This document shows positions 18,179 to 27,167 of a stretch of DNA of 64,000 bases, piece by piece. The notes below the pieces were generated by a model. It saw only the letters and a program-made list of their open reading frames with translations, did not search any database and had not been told where the DNA came from. This DNA is from Anaerostipes hadrus ATCC 29173 = JCM 17467 (lineage in GTDB: Bacteria > Bacillota > Clostridia > Lachnospirales > Lachnospiraceae): positions 1,483,501 to 1,547,500 of the forward strand of contig NZ_AP028031.1 in NCBI RefSeq assembly GCF_030296915.1, given 5' to 3'. Made by a program: the position numbers and the translations under genes. How positions within the stretch are numbered: position 1 is the stretch's first letter; each line of letters begins with the position of its first letter.

Positions 18179-20625
18179 CTCATTTCTTCCGTCTGCACTG
18201 GCGGTCTGGTATCAAAGGCATGGAACAGGTCAGAGAATACAGGGTGAATCTGGATAACGCCCACACGCCCATACAAATCTTGAAACAGGCATTGTCCGTT
18301 TTCCAAATCCCTAAGTCGTTTCTGGTTGCCCTCGTCCTCCTTATCCACACCGAAAAATTCAAGAGTATTCTTGATTTCCTTTATGTCTGTAGAACGGAAC
18401 GCAAACTTTAAGCCGATATTGTTCTTCATCTTTTCATCGTCCACATCACCAGAGTTTTGTGTAACAAAGTAAACAGCAGCGTTCATGGAGCGTCCAGCAC
18501 GAATCAGCTTGTTAGACAATGCTTTCCCCTGTGCCACCTGTAGGAACGTCCACGCCTCGTCCAAGTCCACCATCTTAAAAATGCTCCTGTCGGAATGAAT
18601 AAAATCAAGGGCAAAGGTACTAATGACAATCAGCATAGCCACGGACAATAATTCCATTGTGGTGTATTCTTCAAACTTCGTGTCCTTATCCGGCAACACA
18701 AGGTCTGCCACCTGTATGATGTTGAGCTGCCTGTCTAAACTGATGGACTGCTCCACATCACCGTCCGAGAATAAAAGGTGTGCAAAGTCATAATCGGTCA
18801 TGCTCTCGATATGGTCTGCGATATTTTCTGCCACAGGAGAACCGTCTTTCCTTAATTTATCAATGACACGGAGCAGTCCTCGTTTTTTGCTCTGTGTCAC
18901 GGAACGGATTGCACGCCTTAATACAGGGAACTTCTCACCGTCACGGGACGAAATACCTGTAAGGAATGTCAGAATGTCGATTGCCAGACTTTCAGCGTCC
19001 TTTGTTCGCTTCATAATCACATACGGGTCAAGAAGTCCTCTGTTTTTGTCCTCACTGGTGAGATTAACTATCTTGATTTCCTGTGCAATGTCGGGTAGCG
19101 TTTCCTGCCAGTTGCCACGCTCTGATTTTGGGTCTACAATGACCGCTTTTCCTCCAAACAGCACCGCATAATAGATGATAAGGTTGTTACAGAAAGACTT
19201 CCCACCACCGAGCGAACCGAGAAAAGCAGCCGCAAGAGCATTTGTCACAGAACCTTTTACGCCCTGTGCTGCAAGGCTAGGTTTTAGATAGACGTTCTTT
19301 CCTGTATCAAGGTTATAGCCGATATAGATACCGTCCGTTTCCCCAAGCTGCTGTGTTGCACCGAAGCCAAGTCCGGCGAGAAAGTCCGAAGTGACGTATT
19401 GGATATAATCATTGATATATCTTTTGCTGGACGGGATAAACTCACCATGCAACCCCAACATATCACCGAATGGGCGAACCAGCTTGACATTCAAATCATC
19501 ATAGAAATCTTTGACTTCATCACAGCGGCGTTTCAATTCTTCCAGAGTATCAGCCGCCACACGGATAACGTAGGATAATTTATACATGGATTCTTTGGAC
19601 TGGTCTAAATTTGTTTCCAGTTCATTCACCGAATCCAGAGCGTCCATGACGTTACTTCCCGTTTCGTTGTTGGATTCCCAAGCATGATTATCCAAGTCTT
19701 TCAGCTCTTTCTTTTTGTTCCTAACAGTCGTCAGAGCCTTTTTGTTGGTAACGATTTCAACATTCATAGAAGTGGAAACGGGGAACGTGAATTGCTGTTG
19801 CTGATAATAAAATATCTCGCTTGACGGAAAATCCAGCTCACCCACGATATTGTTAATCGTGAAGTAGGCAACAAAAGTTGTCTGATCTTCACGCTCAATC
19901 TTTAGGTATCGCTGGTTTTCTTCAATCATGCAGCGTGTCGGACGGATAAGGTCATATCGCTTCACCAGTGTTTCACGCTTTGACTTTTTTATCGGGAGGT
20001 CATAACTGTAATCACTGTAGGCAACGCCGGTATTCCCGTAGATATGTTCCAAGAGGTAGCCGAAGTCGTTCTTATCTAGTCTGCGGAACTGAAAGCGACG
20101 TGAGATTTTGCTTTCCAAGAGTTTTTCCATCTTTAGGAAACGGTTGATTTCATCATTACTCATGGAAACGAAGTCACCCATCAGCTTGTGATTGACTTCA
20201 TAGATAAAATCCGCAAAGGTCATAGCTGCTGATTTTCGCATACCCTTGAAGCTGATTTCTTCCTCATTTACCAGCAGCTTGAAGCCAAGAAAAAAGCGGT
20301 AGTCAATCTGATTTTCACCAATCATTTCAACCAACGCTTCTGTCTGTTCATCTACCTTTTTACAGGCAATCTCTTTTAATCTGCCTGTGATTCCCTTTTT
20401 GGAACGCTCCTGTACTGCACGCAGGCTGTCCTCTGTGGCAATCTGTAGGGCATGGATTTTTCCGTCACGGTTCTGGGCGATAAGCTGACGGAAGTTGTCA
20501 TGCACCATGTATTTTTCTTCTGGTGACAGGAACGAATAATTGTAAGGTGTCAGCTCATAGTAGGCAAAGCACTCACCGTCATGGTTGAACACCAGATTGT
20601 TTTCTATGTACTTAATCGGGAACAT
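18175..20625 (-). CDS. VirB4-type conjugation ATPase, Tn916 Orf16 equivalent
   Basis: 816 residues, the usual Orf16 length. The P-loop GSLGGGKSFCNN lies near residue 470 and the Walker B region MVDLDEAWTFLQ near residue 690, followed by the VTQNSGDV motif typical of VirB4/TraE ATPases. It energises the mating channel at the inner face of the membrane. It overlaps the orf17-like gene by 14 bases and the orf15-like gene by 4. Confidence 0.93.
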   Translation of the reverse strand: MFPIKYIENNLVFNHDGECFAYYELTPYNYSFLSPEEKYMVHDNFRQLIAQNRDGKIHALQIATEDSLRAVQERSKKGITGRLKEIACKKVDEQTEALVEMIGENQIDYRFFLGFKLLVNEEEISFKGMRKSAAMTFADFIYEVNHKLMGDFVSMSNDEINRFLKMEKLLESKISRRFQFRRLDKNDFGYLLEHIYGNTGVAYSDYSYDLPIKKSKRETLVKRYDLIRPTRCMIEENQRYLKIEREDQTTFVAYFTINNIVGELDFPSSEIFYYQQQQFTFPVSTSMNVEIVTNKKALTTVRNKKKELKDLDNHAWESNNETGSNVMDALDSVNELETNLDQSKESMYKLSYVIRVAADTLEELKRRCDEVKDFYDDLNVKLVRPFGDMLGLHGEFIPSSKRYINDYIQYVTSDFLAGLGFGATQQLGETDGIYIGYNLDTGKNVYLKPSLAAQGVKGSVTNALAAAFLGSLGGGKSFCNNLIIYYAVLFGGKAVIVDPKSERGNWQETLPDIAQEIKIVNLTSEDKNRGLLDPYVIMKRTKDAESLAIDILTFLTGISSRDGEKFPVLRRAIRSVTQSKKRGLLRVIDKLRKDGSPVAENIADHIESMTDYDFAHLLFSDGDVEQSISLDRQLNIIQVADLVLPDKDTKFEEYTTMELLSVAMLIVISTFALDFIHSDRSIFKMVDLDEAWTFLQVAQGKALSNKLIRAGRSMNAAVYFVTQNSGDVDDEKMKNNIGLKFAFRSTDIKEIKNTLEFFGVDKEDEGNQKRLRDLENGQCLFQDLYGRVGVIQIHPVFSDLFHAFDTRPPVQTEEMR

Positions 20626-21001
20626 ACATCACACTCCTAACTGCGGTCACGCTTGTATTGAATTTCTGATTTTTCAGTTTGATAGCTTTTCCTGCATAGG
20701 TCACTTTTGGTCGGAGGAAAAAGCTCACACAGGATTTTAGGAATCCAAAAGGCTTTTTTCCGTCAAAGGTCTTTTGCGATACAAACCAAGTGAACGCCAC
20801 AGGGATTCCAAAGTATTTGAGAAATGCACCGTCAATCATGTTAAAGGGCGGTAGCTCCCCAAAGAGAATCACCACAAACAGCGACACCACGAACCAAGCC
20901 ATCTGACTGAATGTGAGCGGGAACGGGAGTTGAAAATCGTTGATTGCATAAATGACTTTTTCCACGCTCCATATGCTTGTATAGCTTTTGATTTTCTTCA
21001 A
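20612..21001 (-). CDS. TcpE-family conjugation membrane protein, Tn916 Orf17 equivalent
   Basis: 129 residues with two membrane helices (QMAWFVVSLFVVILFGELP and FGIPVAFTWFVSQK) between short soluble ends, matching the TcpE family. It is a small partner of the VirB4-type ATPase in gram-positive transfer complexes. ATG at 21001 has AGGAGCT upstream. Confidence 0.88.
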   Translation of the reverse strand: MKKIKSYTSIWSVEKVIYAINDFQLPFPLTFSQMAWFVVSLFVVILFGELPPFNMIDGAFLKYFGIPVAFTWFVSQKTFDGKKPFGFLKSCVSFFLRPKVTYAGKAIKLKNQKFNTSVTAVRSVMYVPD

Positions 21002-21115
21002 TTTTCACAGCTCCTTTCTGTTCTAAAATGGAAACAGCAGCCTATGTTTCAAGGCTGCTGCAAAAAAATAACCAGTGTCATTTCACTGGCAGATAAAAAA
21101 ATTCAGTTGTAATTG

Positions 21116-21604
21116 TTAATACGGACATTCAAACACGCCATGATTAGTGACGACAAAACGCCCCTCTAAATCAAGGTCACGCCCGTAGGCTTCATAGTCT
21201 ATGTAACTGCGGATTCTGTCTGGTATCTCACCCAGACTTTGACATTCATCTATGAAGTAATAGGCAACGTCTGTCATATCGTCACAATCGGGATAATGGA
21301 TAATATCGTCTGCATGTTCGCACAAATCTTCCAAGCTGCTGTAATAGCCTAGCAGTTCCGATAATTCGTCCTGTATGTCTTCTGGTAAGTCCTCCACCAT
21401 TTCACACAGGCGGTTGACTTCCTCAATGGGTGTGTACTCGTCAATCTCAAAGGGTAGCTCATAATCATGGATTGCGTATTCTTCGTATCTGTCATTCAAG
21501 CCGATACGTTCTGCCATCTCGTCATAATCAACGGGCGGCGTAAACCACGCACCCACAAGCTCACCCTCGTTGTATTTCCCAAGATTGGCGATATAGATTC
21601 GCAT
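21116..21604 (-). CDS. ardA: ArdA-like antirestriction protein, second copy
   Basis: 162 residues, highly acidic (more than 20 percent Asp and Glu), starting MRIYIANLGKYNEGELVGAWF. ArdA proteins mimic B-form DNA and block type I restriction enzymes, which protects the ICE when it enters a new host. It matches Tn916 Orf18. A divergent paralogue lies 23 bases upstream, so the ICE carries two. Both share the Y-Y-shaped acidic core and the HAD/YDV-type C-terminal segments but differ enough to suggest different targets. Confidence 0.9.
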   Translation of the reverse strand: MRIYIANLGKYNEGELVGAWFTPPVDYDEMAERIGLNDRYEEYAIHDYELPFEIDEYTPIEEVNRLCEMVEDLPEDIQDELSELLGYYSSLEDLCEHADDIIHYPDCDDMTDVAYYFIDECQSLGEIPDRIRSYIDYEAYGRDLDLEGRFVVTNHGVFECPY

Positions 21605-21627
21605 TTCTTCGATACCACATCACCCCT

Positions 21628-22131
21628 TTACTGATAGCGGAATACGCCGCTTGTGGTAAATAAGTATCTGTCGTCCATTTCCAGCTCACTACCATAGGAG
21701 TGATAGTCGATATGTTTCAATAGTTCGTGAGGAATCTCACCAAAAACATATTCTTCACGGATAAGGTATTCTGCCAGAGCTGCACCGTCACCCACATCAT
21801 AGTAGCGTATCTCGTCCTTGTGGTCGATAAATTCCTCGAAGCTGGAAAACCATTTCTGCTGAATGGCTTTCATTTCATTGCCGATAGGCGTACCCTCCAA
21901 TTCCAGCACCATGCGGCAGTTGGCGTTGATTTCCCAAAGTGGCATATCACTGTGTAAGTCAAAGGGCAGCTCATAGTCTGCAATCTCAATCTGTTCTTCA
22001 TGTTCTACGTCGATTTTTTCTCGGACTTCCTCAAAGTCCACAGGGCAGTTGAACCAAGCACCGGAATATTCTTCGTCACCCTCACGATACGGTTTTGTAT
22101 TGTTTAACAGGTAGATTCGCATTTCCTGCAT
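21628..22131 (-). CDS. ardA: ArdA-like antirestriction protein, first copy
   Basis: 167 residues, strongly acidic, with MRIYLLNNTKPYREGDEEYSG at the start and the ArdA segments SGAWFNCPVDFEEV, FEEFIDHKDEI and ALAEYLIREEYVFGEIP. It overlaps the end of the orf19-like gene by 28 bases. If initiation is at the second methionine (MRIYL, 22122) the protein is 164 residues, which fits the paralogue better. It inhibits host restriction by DNA mimicry. Confidence 0.9.
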   Translation of the reverse strand: MQEMRIYLLNNTKPYREGDEEYSGAWFNCPVDFEEVREKIDVEHEEQIEIADYELPFDLHSDMPLWEINANCRMVLELEGTPIGNEMKAIQQKWFSSFEEFIDHKDEIRYYDVGDGAALAEYLIREEYVFGEIPHELLKHIDYHSYGSELEMDDRYLFTTSGVFRYQ

Positions 22132-22349
22132 GGTCTGTCACTTCCTTTCATCATATCCAGTATTCCCATTATAACAGCATAATCTACACCGAATACATAA
22201 TGAGAAAACTTTTCTAACTGTTCTTTTGGATAATCAAGTGGTGAGTGCTGCTTGATGATTTCCCACACCATACGTTTGCGGTAGGGAAGGTCGGAAATAT
22301 TTTCACAGCCGACACGCTCTTTCATATCCTCAAATATATCTGTTTTCAT
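22104..22349 (-). CDS. Small Tn916 Orf19-like protein
   Basis: 81 residues from the ATG at 22349, which has GGAGG five bases upstream; the longer frame at 22376 has no ribosome site. It is an all-alpha soluble protein (MKTDIFEDMKERVGCENISD...) ending in a cysteine pair, CRKCESTC. Position between ArdA and the upstream transfer genes equals orf19 of Tn916. Function is unknown. Confidence 0.7.
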   Translation of the reverse strand: MKTDIFEDMKERVGCENISDLPYRKRMVWEIIKQHSPLDYPKEQLEKFSHYVFGVDYAVIMGILDMMKGSDRPCRKCESTC

Positions 22350-22376
22350 GTTGTCCTCCAATCTTAAAATTTGCAT

Positions 22377-22415
22377 AGAAAAAGCAGCTAACTCAAAAGA
22401 ATTAACTGCTCTTTG
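22377..22415 (-). terminator. Terminator after the 198-residue unknown gene
   Basis: Minus-strand AGCAGTTAA and TTAGCTGCT arms form a hairpin followed by five T residues, directly past the stop at 22417. It would shield the ArdA genes from this insert's transcript unless read through. Confidence 0.65.
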
Positions 22416-22416
22416 T

Positions 22417-23013
22417 CTATGATAATTTGATTCCTATTTGTTTCAAAATTAAAGTAAGTTCTTTTCGCTTTTCTGGGTCTGGTGTTCTGACTAAAGTATA
22501 TCCTTCTTGCTGTATTTTTCTTAATATATCAAATGTAATATCTGCTCTAGCATTTAATTTATATAGAGTATCATCCGACATAGGTACTTTACGAAGATAC
22601 CACCAGAAAGGTAAATCCAATTTACTTTTAGCATATTTTATAGTGTTGACAAAGTATGTGTCCTCATTATAGTAATTAAAATGTGGTTTATCCTCTAAAA
22701 GATGTTTTTCCATATTTTCATAGAAATCATCTAAATGATTGTCAACTAAAATCTTTTCAAGTATTTGAGGAGGAATTTCACTCAAATACTCTGTTATCAT
22801 ACCAGTATTCAAAATATTTAAAGGCGTATAATAATATTTCTTTTTAGCGGAAAGAACAATGCTCAATACTACACTTTGATTATCAAATGCGTCAAAATAT
22901 ACATTGACATTAACATTGTGATATTGATAGTAAAATTTTAAGCAAGTAGCCTTTGTTTTTTTAGGAATACTGTTATAAATATCTACTAAATAGGCTTTTG
23001 TACTTTCTTTCAC
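22417..23013 (-). CDS. Unknown protein inserted in the conjugation operon
   Basis: 198 residues from a GTG at 23013, seven to eight bases after AAAGGAG; the TTG at 23031 overlaps that site. I do not recognise the family. It is soluble and AT-rich compared with the neighbouring transfer genes. A beta-rich N-terminal half (ATCLKFYYQYHNVNVNVYFD) is followed by helices ending in PDPEKRKELTLILKQIG. It has its own terminator and sits between the TcpD and orf19 equivalents, where Tn916 has no such gene. That makes it likely cargo, for example a host-interference protein, but nothing shows what it does. Confidence 0.65.
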   Translation of the reverse strand: MKESTKAYLVDIYNSIPKKTKATCLKFYYQYHNVNVNVYFDAFDNQSVVLSIVLSAKKKYYYTPLNILNTGMITEYLSEIPPQILEKILVDNHLDDFYENMEKHLLEDKPHFNYYNEDTYFVNTIKYAKSKLDLPFWWYLRKVPMSDDTLYKLNARADITFDILRKIQQEGYTLVRTPDPEKRKELTLILKQIGIKLS

Positions 23014-23072
23014 ACAAAACACTCCTTTCAAATTCTGCTTAAATTATACTACTTTTACACAAGAAATACAAT

Positions 23073-23294
23073 TTACGCCCCGATAATCTTATTGAATAAC
23101 TGCAACAGTACGTCTTTTACGCCAGAAGAATTGAATACCAAGCCGACAGCGATTAAGGCAATCACCAAGAATCCAATCAGTTTAGAAAACTCACGCTTGA
23201 ATCCGAGATATACGCCGATAACCGCAATCGCCATGAGTACCAAACTCTGTGCGTTAGATAAAAACCAGTTGTATAAGTTCTGTCCGAAATTCAT
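23073..23294 (-). CDS. TcpD-family small membrane protein
   Basis: 73 residues with two membrane helices (LVLMAIAVIGVYLGF and LIGFLVIALIAVGLVF) and short polar ends, matching the TcpD family of gram-positive conjugation systems. The start ATG shares bases with the TAA of a 29-codon frame upstream (TAATG), showing coupled translation. Confidence 0.8.
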   Translation of the reverse strand: MNFGQNLYNWFLSNAQSLVLMAIAVIGVYLGFKREFSKLIGFLVIALIAVGLVFNSSGVKDVLLQLFNKIIGA

Positions 23295-23383
23295 TATTTT
23301 CTGCTCCTTTCCATCATTTCAATTTCTCTTTCTGCGGCTGCTCCAAGTGAGAACAGGAATAAATCAAATAAGATATGCTTCAT
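23294..23383 (-). CDS. 29-residue peptide coupled to tcpD
   Basis: ATG at 23383 opens MKHILFDLFLFSLGAAAERE and stops at 23294-23296, where TAA overlaps the tcpD ATG. GGAATGA lies upstream. Its hydrophobic start and charged end resemble the tiny DUF3789-type frames seen in Tn916-like elements. It may be a real membrane peptide or only a coupling frame. Confidence 0.4.
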   Translation of the reverse strand: MKHILFDLFLFSLGAAAEREIEMMERSRK

Positions 23384-23387
23384 GTTG

Positions 23388-24593
23388 TCATTCCTCCGTT
23401 TCTGTAATCATTTCCTCTGTGGAAGTTGTCTGCTGTTCAATCAGCTTTTTGTGACGCTCCGTGAGCTTCGCATGGTCTAAAATGTCTTTGAGATAAGTCG
23501 TACCGTTGGTACTGTCAATCTTCTGTAAGACTTTCCAAGTGGGAGCTACCTGTCTGCTTATCCAGTTGAGCGTCCGAGTGAGCGTATAAGGCTCTGGTTT
23601 GGTCGTCAGTTTCAAACGCCCACGATCAGAGCCGATAAAGTACGCCCATTTCTCATTGGTCTGCCATTCGCTGCGTCTTTTCTCCACCTCCTTGTCAGCG
23701 AACCGCATATAACGGTTGATAATGTCAAAAGCGGTACGCTCTGCGTCATGATAGGTCAGCAGGTCACGCACCGCATAATAGGCTCGCTCATTTTTCAGCC
23801 GAATTTCAAAACGGTTCTTGATTTTCGTATCTTCAATGGGTATATCGTATTTCACATACTGCTCATAGTCCTTTTCATAGATACAGAAATAAACCTCTGA
23901 TTTGAGCGAACCGATATAAAGCGTATTTCCCATTCCGTATCTGTCCTGTTCATTGCTTCTCACCAGCTCACCGCTGCGGTAGCTCTTGAAGCTGCGGAAT
24001 ACGGAAATACATTCTTCACGGTTGCATTTCTCTGTCAGCTCTGGAATATCCAAGATTCCTGCCATATCGTTGATGGCAAGGTCAAGACGTTTCATCACAC
24101 CTCCTTCCACCAGAGCGTCCATGAGAAAGTCATACCAGCTCCTATGCTGTGCCAGCAGATAACTTTCCATCTGTCGACAGCCTTTGCCTTTCAGCTCCAG
24201 CAGTGTGCCTTTCTCTTTATCGGGTGATGTCAGCACGAACACATCACCAAGCACATAATGTTCCGCATAGGAGTAGAATCCGTAGTCCTCATGTATCATT
24301 ACATCCAGCTTTAATTGCAGAATATCTTCAACAACGTGCCGAACGTCCTGTGTGGGGAATCGGATTCTGACGTAATCCAAGACCATTTCCAACGGATTCT
24401 CTGGATTCAGCTTTTCCAGAGCGTCCGTGAATTTCCCCTTGATTTCTTCTGTCAAGGCTACTTTTCCAGATTCAATCCTGCTGACATACTCACGACTGAT
24501 ACCAGCCATGACCGCAAGACGATTCTGGGAAACGCCGTACTGCGTCCGTTTTTCCTTAAAATCGTTTATCCAATCGGTATCATTCAGTTTCAA
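23388..24593 (-). CDS. MobT-type relaxase with N-terminal helix-turn-helix, Tn916 Orf20 equivalent
   Basis: About 401 residues if the TTG at 24593 is used. The frame is open to 24674, but that extension has no ribosome site and reads through an inverted repeat (GTGACA/TGTCAC, 24620-24642). Residues 10-60 are an XRE helix-turn-helix (YGVSQNRLAVMAGISREYVS). The rest is the rolling-circle-type Rep_trans domain, with conserved KRLDLAINDMAG and FEIRLKNERAYYAVRD segments. It nicks at oriT to start transfer. GGAGG lies only two to three bases before the TTG, so the exact start is uncertain. Confidence 0.88.
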   Translation of the reverse strand: MKLNDTDWINDFKEKRTQYGVSQNRLAVMAGISREYVSRIESGKVALTEEIKGKFTDALEKLNPENPLEMVLDYVRIRFPTQDVRHVVEDILQLKLDVMIHEDYGFYSYAEHYVLGDVFVLTSPDKEKGTLLELKGKGCRQMESYLLAQHRSWYDFLMDALVEGGVMKRLDLAINDMAGILDIPELTEKCNREECISVFRSFKSYRSGELVRSNEQDRYGMGNTLYIGSLKSEVYFCIYEKDYEQYVKYDIPIEDTKIKNRFEIRLKNERAYYAVRDLLTYHDAERTAFDIINRYMRFADKEVEKRRSEWQTNEKWAYFIGSDRGRLKLTTKPEPYTLTRTLNWISRQVAPTWKVLQKIDSTNGTTYLKDILDHAKLTERHKKLIEQQTTSTEEMITETEE

Positions 24594-24689
24594 TCCCTCC
24601 AATCGAAAAAGAAATGTGACAGTTACCGATTTTGTCACACTTCTTTGAATGTTTGAAAAGTCCTCTGTTTTCAAGGACTTTTTGATATG

Positions 24690-24770
24690 TAATTGACTGT
24701 TTCCAGATAATTTGTGCCCCCCTGTTAGATAATGGGGGCAGATGGTTGGGGCGGCTTACGCCACCCCAAC
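24690..24770. other. Probable origin of transfer (oriT)
   Basis: Between the relaxase and coupling-protein genes lie two inverted repeats: TGCCCCC-12-GGGGGCA at 24715-24740 and TTGGGG-12-CCCCAA at 24746-24769. Neither is followed by a T run. In Tn916 oriT is in the same place between orf20 and orf21. The nick position cannot be read from the sequence. Confidence 0.6.
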
Positions 24771-24775
24771 ACAGG

Positions 24776-26179
24776 CTAGTCCGTACCTGCGTCTTTCGCT
24801 TCGCACGCCGCCTGTCCGTCCTGCCTGTTTTGTGACAATCTTCCTATCTCTTTTAAAAAGTCATGTCCTTTGGGTACAAGGGGAGTGTAAAACTCGGATA
24901 TGACACTGTTTCCCGTATCAACATAGCCACGCCCTTTAATCTGCTTCAAGAAAAAGTCCTTGTCTACTTCACCGAACATCATACTGTACCCAAGCTCCGA
25001 CATACGCCCAAGAGCCACACGGAAATTGAACTGGTCACGGATTCCATCACCGAGATACTTTGCGTCTGGACGCTGACAGGCGAGAATGAGAAAATATCCT
25101 GCCTGTCGTCCGAGCATGACTATCTGTTTCAGCTTGTTAAGGACAGCAGCATTTTCCTTTGTGGTGAGCATTTCCATGAACGCCACATATTCATCAAAAA
25201 TAAGGAAGTGGGGCGATAGTCCTAAATAGGCATAGTTTTCACCTGTCCTGTAATTCTCCATGAGCTTCATTGCTTCACTTCTTGCCATCATACCGTCATA
25301 GAACCTGTCAATACAGGCGGTTATATCGTCTTTCTTGTACCAGACTTCCGGCATGACAACGGACAAATCCGCAAGGTCGGCGTTCTTTGGGTCTAAAATA
25401 TACATGACCGCATTGCTGCGGAGCAGAGCTTCAATGATAGTAAGGATAAAGTAGGTTTTACCACCACCAGTGCCGCCAGCAATTAGCATATGTGGGAGCT
25501 TGTCATACTCCCACCAGACATTTTTCATCAGACGCAAGCTGCCATGTTCAGCCTGTACCTCATTGATAGTGATTCTGTTCGCAATCGTATCATAGAGCAG
25601 CACATATTCCACATAGCTGTCTTTCAATTCTTTGGAAACCAGCTCACAGTATAAGCCTGTTTCCAGCTTCTTTTCCAAGTGTAAAAGCTGGTCTTGATAT
25701 TTCCCTAATGTAATTTCCGTACGGATATATAAAAGTCCATGCTCCATATGGTAATACAGTTTTGGAAAATAGGTGATTTTCTCTTTTTTAGTAGTAGCTG
25801 GCAAGTCCTTGAAGAATCCGCTATCCTGTGTGGATTCCGATTCATACCAGCCATTTTCCAACAGCATACGAGCCAGCTTTTGACGGTGAAAGAGCTGTTT
25901 CACTCTGTCATACTGGAATCTGCGATAGAAAAGGGTAGCCAGTACACAGACCAAAGCTGCCAAAACGATAGTCATTATCCTATATGGTGTGACCGTCAGA
26001 TGGACACTGCCATCTTGAAAAAGCGAGATTACTTTCCAGTCCGTAGTGATGATTGTTTTTAGGTTCAGCAGCATAACCACCGCAAGGAACAGCAGGAGCA
26101 ACGAACCAGACGAGAAACGAAAAACCAGCGATTTGTCACTGGCTCTGATACGATTCCCACGTTTATTGAATTGTGGCAT
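24776..26179 (-). CDS. FtsK/SpoIIIE-type coupling ATPase, Tn916 Orf21 equivalent
   Basis: 467 residues. Two N-terminal membrane helices (SLLLLFLAVVMLLNL and RIMTIVLAALVCVLATLFY) precede a RecA-like motor with P-loop AGGTGGGKTYF near residue 240, ILDPKNADLADL and Walker B HFLIFDEYVAF. It brings the relaxase-bound strand to the mating channel. It is encoded just before oriT and the relaxase and follows the orf22-like gene by 16 bases. Confidence 0.93.
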   Translation of the reverse strand: MPQFNKRGNRIRASDKSLVFRFSSGSLLLLFLAVVMLLNLKTIITTDWKVISLFQDGSVHLTVTPYRIMTIVLAALVCVLATLFYRRFQYDRVKQLFHRQKLARMLLENGWYESESTQDSGFFKDLPATTKKEKITYFPKLYYHMEHGLLYIRTEITLGKYQDQLLHLEKKLETGLYCELVSKELKDSYVEYVLLYDTIANRITINEVQAEHGSLRLMKNVWWEYDKLPHMLIAGGTGGGKTYFILTIIEALLRSNAVMYILDPKNADLADLSVVMPEVWYKKDDITACIDRFYDGMMARSEAMKLMENYRTGENYAYLGLSPHFLIFDEYVAFMEMLTTKENAAVLNKLKQIVMLGRQAGYFLILACQRPDAKYLGDGIRDQFNFRVALGRMSELGYSMMFGEVDKDFFLKQIKGRGYVDTGNSVISEFYTPLVPKGHDFLKEIGRLSQNRQDGQAACEAKDAGTD

Positions 26180-26195
26180 AGGCTAAATCCTTTCC

Positions 26196-26588
26196 TTATT
26201 TTTTATGCTGTGGCTGCTGCGGATTGTTGGGAGCGTGGTTATTTCCGGCTGGCTGACCGTTCTTATTCTTCAAGACAATATCATCTGCTTTGATATACCA
26301 GTCAACGTCTGCACCTTGAAATGTAGCGGTTGCCACCGTATCAGCTACAGGATTGATGATTTCCACCTCTGTGTTGTAGTCAAATTCCTTTAACGGAACA
26401 GAAGCCGGAATACTCACCTGAATCATGCGTCCTTGCTCCTTACACTTCAAATCGTAGGTACGTTCTTTAATTTCTTCAGAAACCGTACCGTCCTCATTTT
26501 GAATATGTACCTCTCGTCTTAATGCAGAGAATTTCAATACTCCGAAAGTCTTTTCCTTGTCTATAATGATTCCGTTTGCTAATCTCAT
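26196..26588 (-). CDS. DUF961-type protein, Tn916 Orf22 equivalent
   Basis: 130 residues, MRLANGIIIDKEKTFGVLKF..., matching the DUF961 family. It is a small beta-rich soluble protein and shares the segment KTFGxLxF with the orf23-like protein encoded upstream, so the two are paralogues. The C-terminal 20 residues are Asn, Pro and Gln rich. Its role in Tn916 transfer is undefined. Confidence 0.85.
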   Translation of the reverse strand: MRLANGIIIDKEKTFGVLKFSALRREVHIQNEDGTVSEEIKERTYDLKCKEQGRMIQVSIPASVPLKEFDYNTEVEIINPVADTVATATFQGADVDWYIKADDIVLKNKNGQPAGNNHAPNNPQQPQHKK

Positions 26589-26603
26589 AATCTCTGTACC
26601 TCC

Positions 26604-26918
26604 TTATGCTTTCACCATATCGTCTGCTGACAGGATATAGTTCGTGAATCCTCTTGTGCCGATTTTATAACCCTCTGCGGTGATTTTAGGATTGATAAGT
26701 TTCACTTTTTCCTCTGATTCAAAGTTCTTCTCACCAGCAGAAGCGGGCAGCACCACGATAATATCATCTGCCCTCTGTACATCCGAATAAAGGTTGAAGC
26801 TACGGGAAACGACCGTCATACGTCCGTTGATCCTACGCTGTTCCACCTTATTCTCACCTGCAAACTCCAAATTCCCGAATGTCTTTTCCATGTTTGGGAT
26901 AACGTGTTTTAATTCCAT
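26604..26918 (-). CDS. DUF961-type protein, Tn916 Orf23 equivalent
   Basis: 104 residues from the ATG at 26918 (GAGG ten bases upstream). A longer frame to 27053 has no ribosome site. The start MELKHVIPNMEKTFGNLEF and the length match Orf23. It is a paralogue of the next gene and the first of the small genes at the front of the conjugation operon. Confidence 0.86.
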   Translation of the reverse strand: MELKHVIPNMEKTFGNLEFAGENKVEQRRINGRMTVVSRSFNLYSDVQRADDIIVVLPASAGEKNFESEEKVKLINPKITAEGYKIGTRGFTNYILSADDMVKA

Positions 26919-27167
26919 AAATTGTTTACCTCTTTTCTTTCTGATTTTGATTGATTTGTTATTTAGTGTCATTCTGCTGTCGAGATAATATCTGTCTGCC
27001 TGTGAATTATCAAGGGCAAGCGTTGTGCTAAAAGCACCCTTGACAATCCCCATTCAGAAAGATAAATCGTAATCAAGCAGAAGTTAGATATAGTGTCAGC
27101 CACAGACTGACTTTTTTATGATGGGCGGTGAACGGGGCGTTGCTTTCATAAGCTGATACCTCCCGTA

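Noticed and set aside
27100..27118. Plus-strand hairpin GTCAG/CTGAC with T run as terminator
   Set aside because: No plus-strand gene leads into it, and on the minus strand it lacks a T run.
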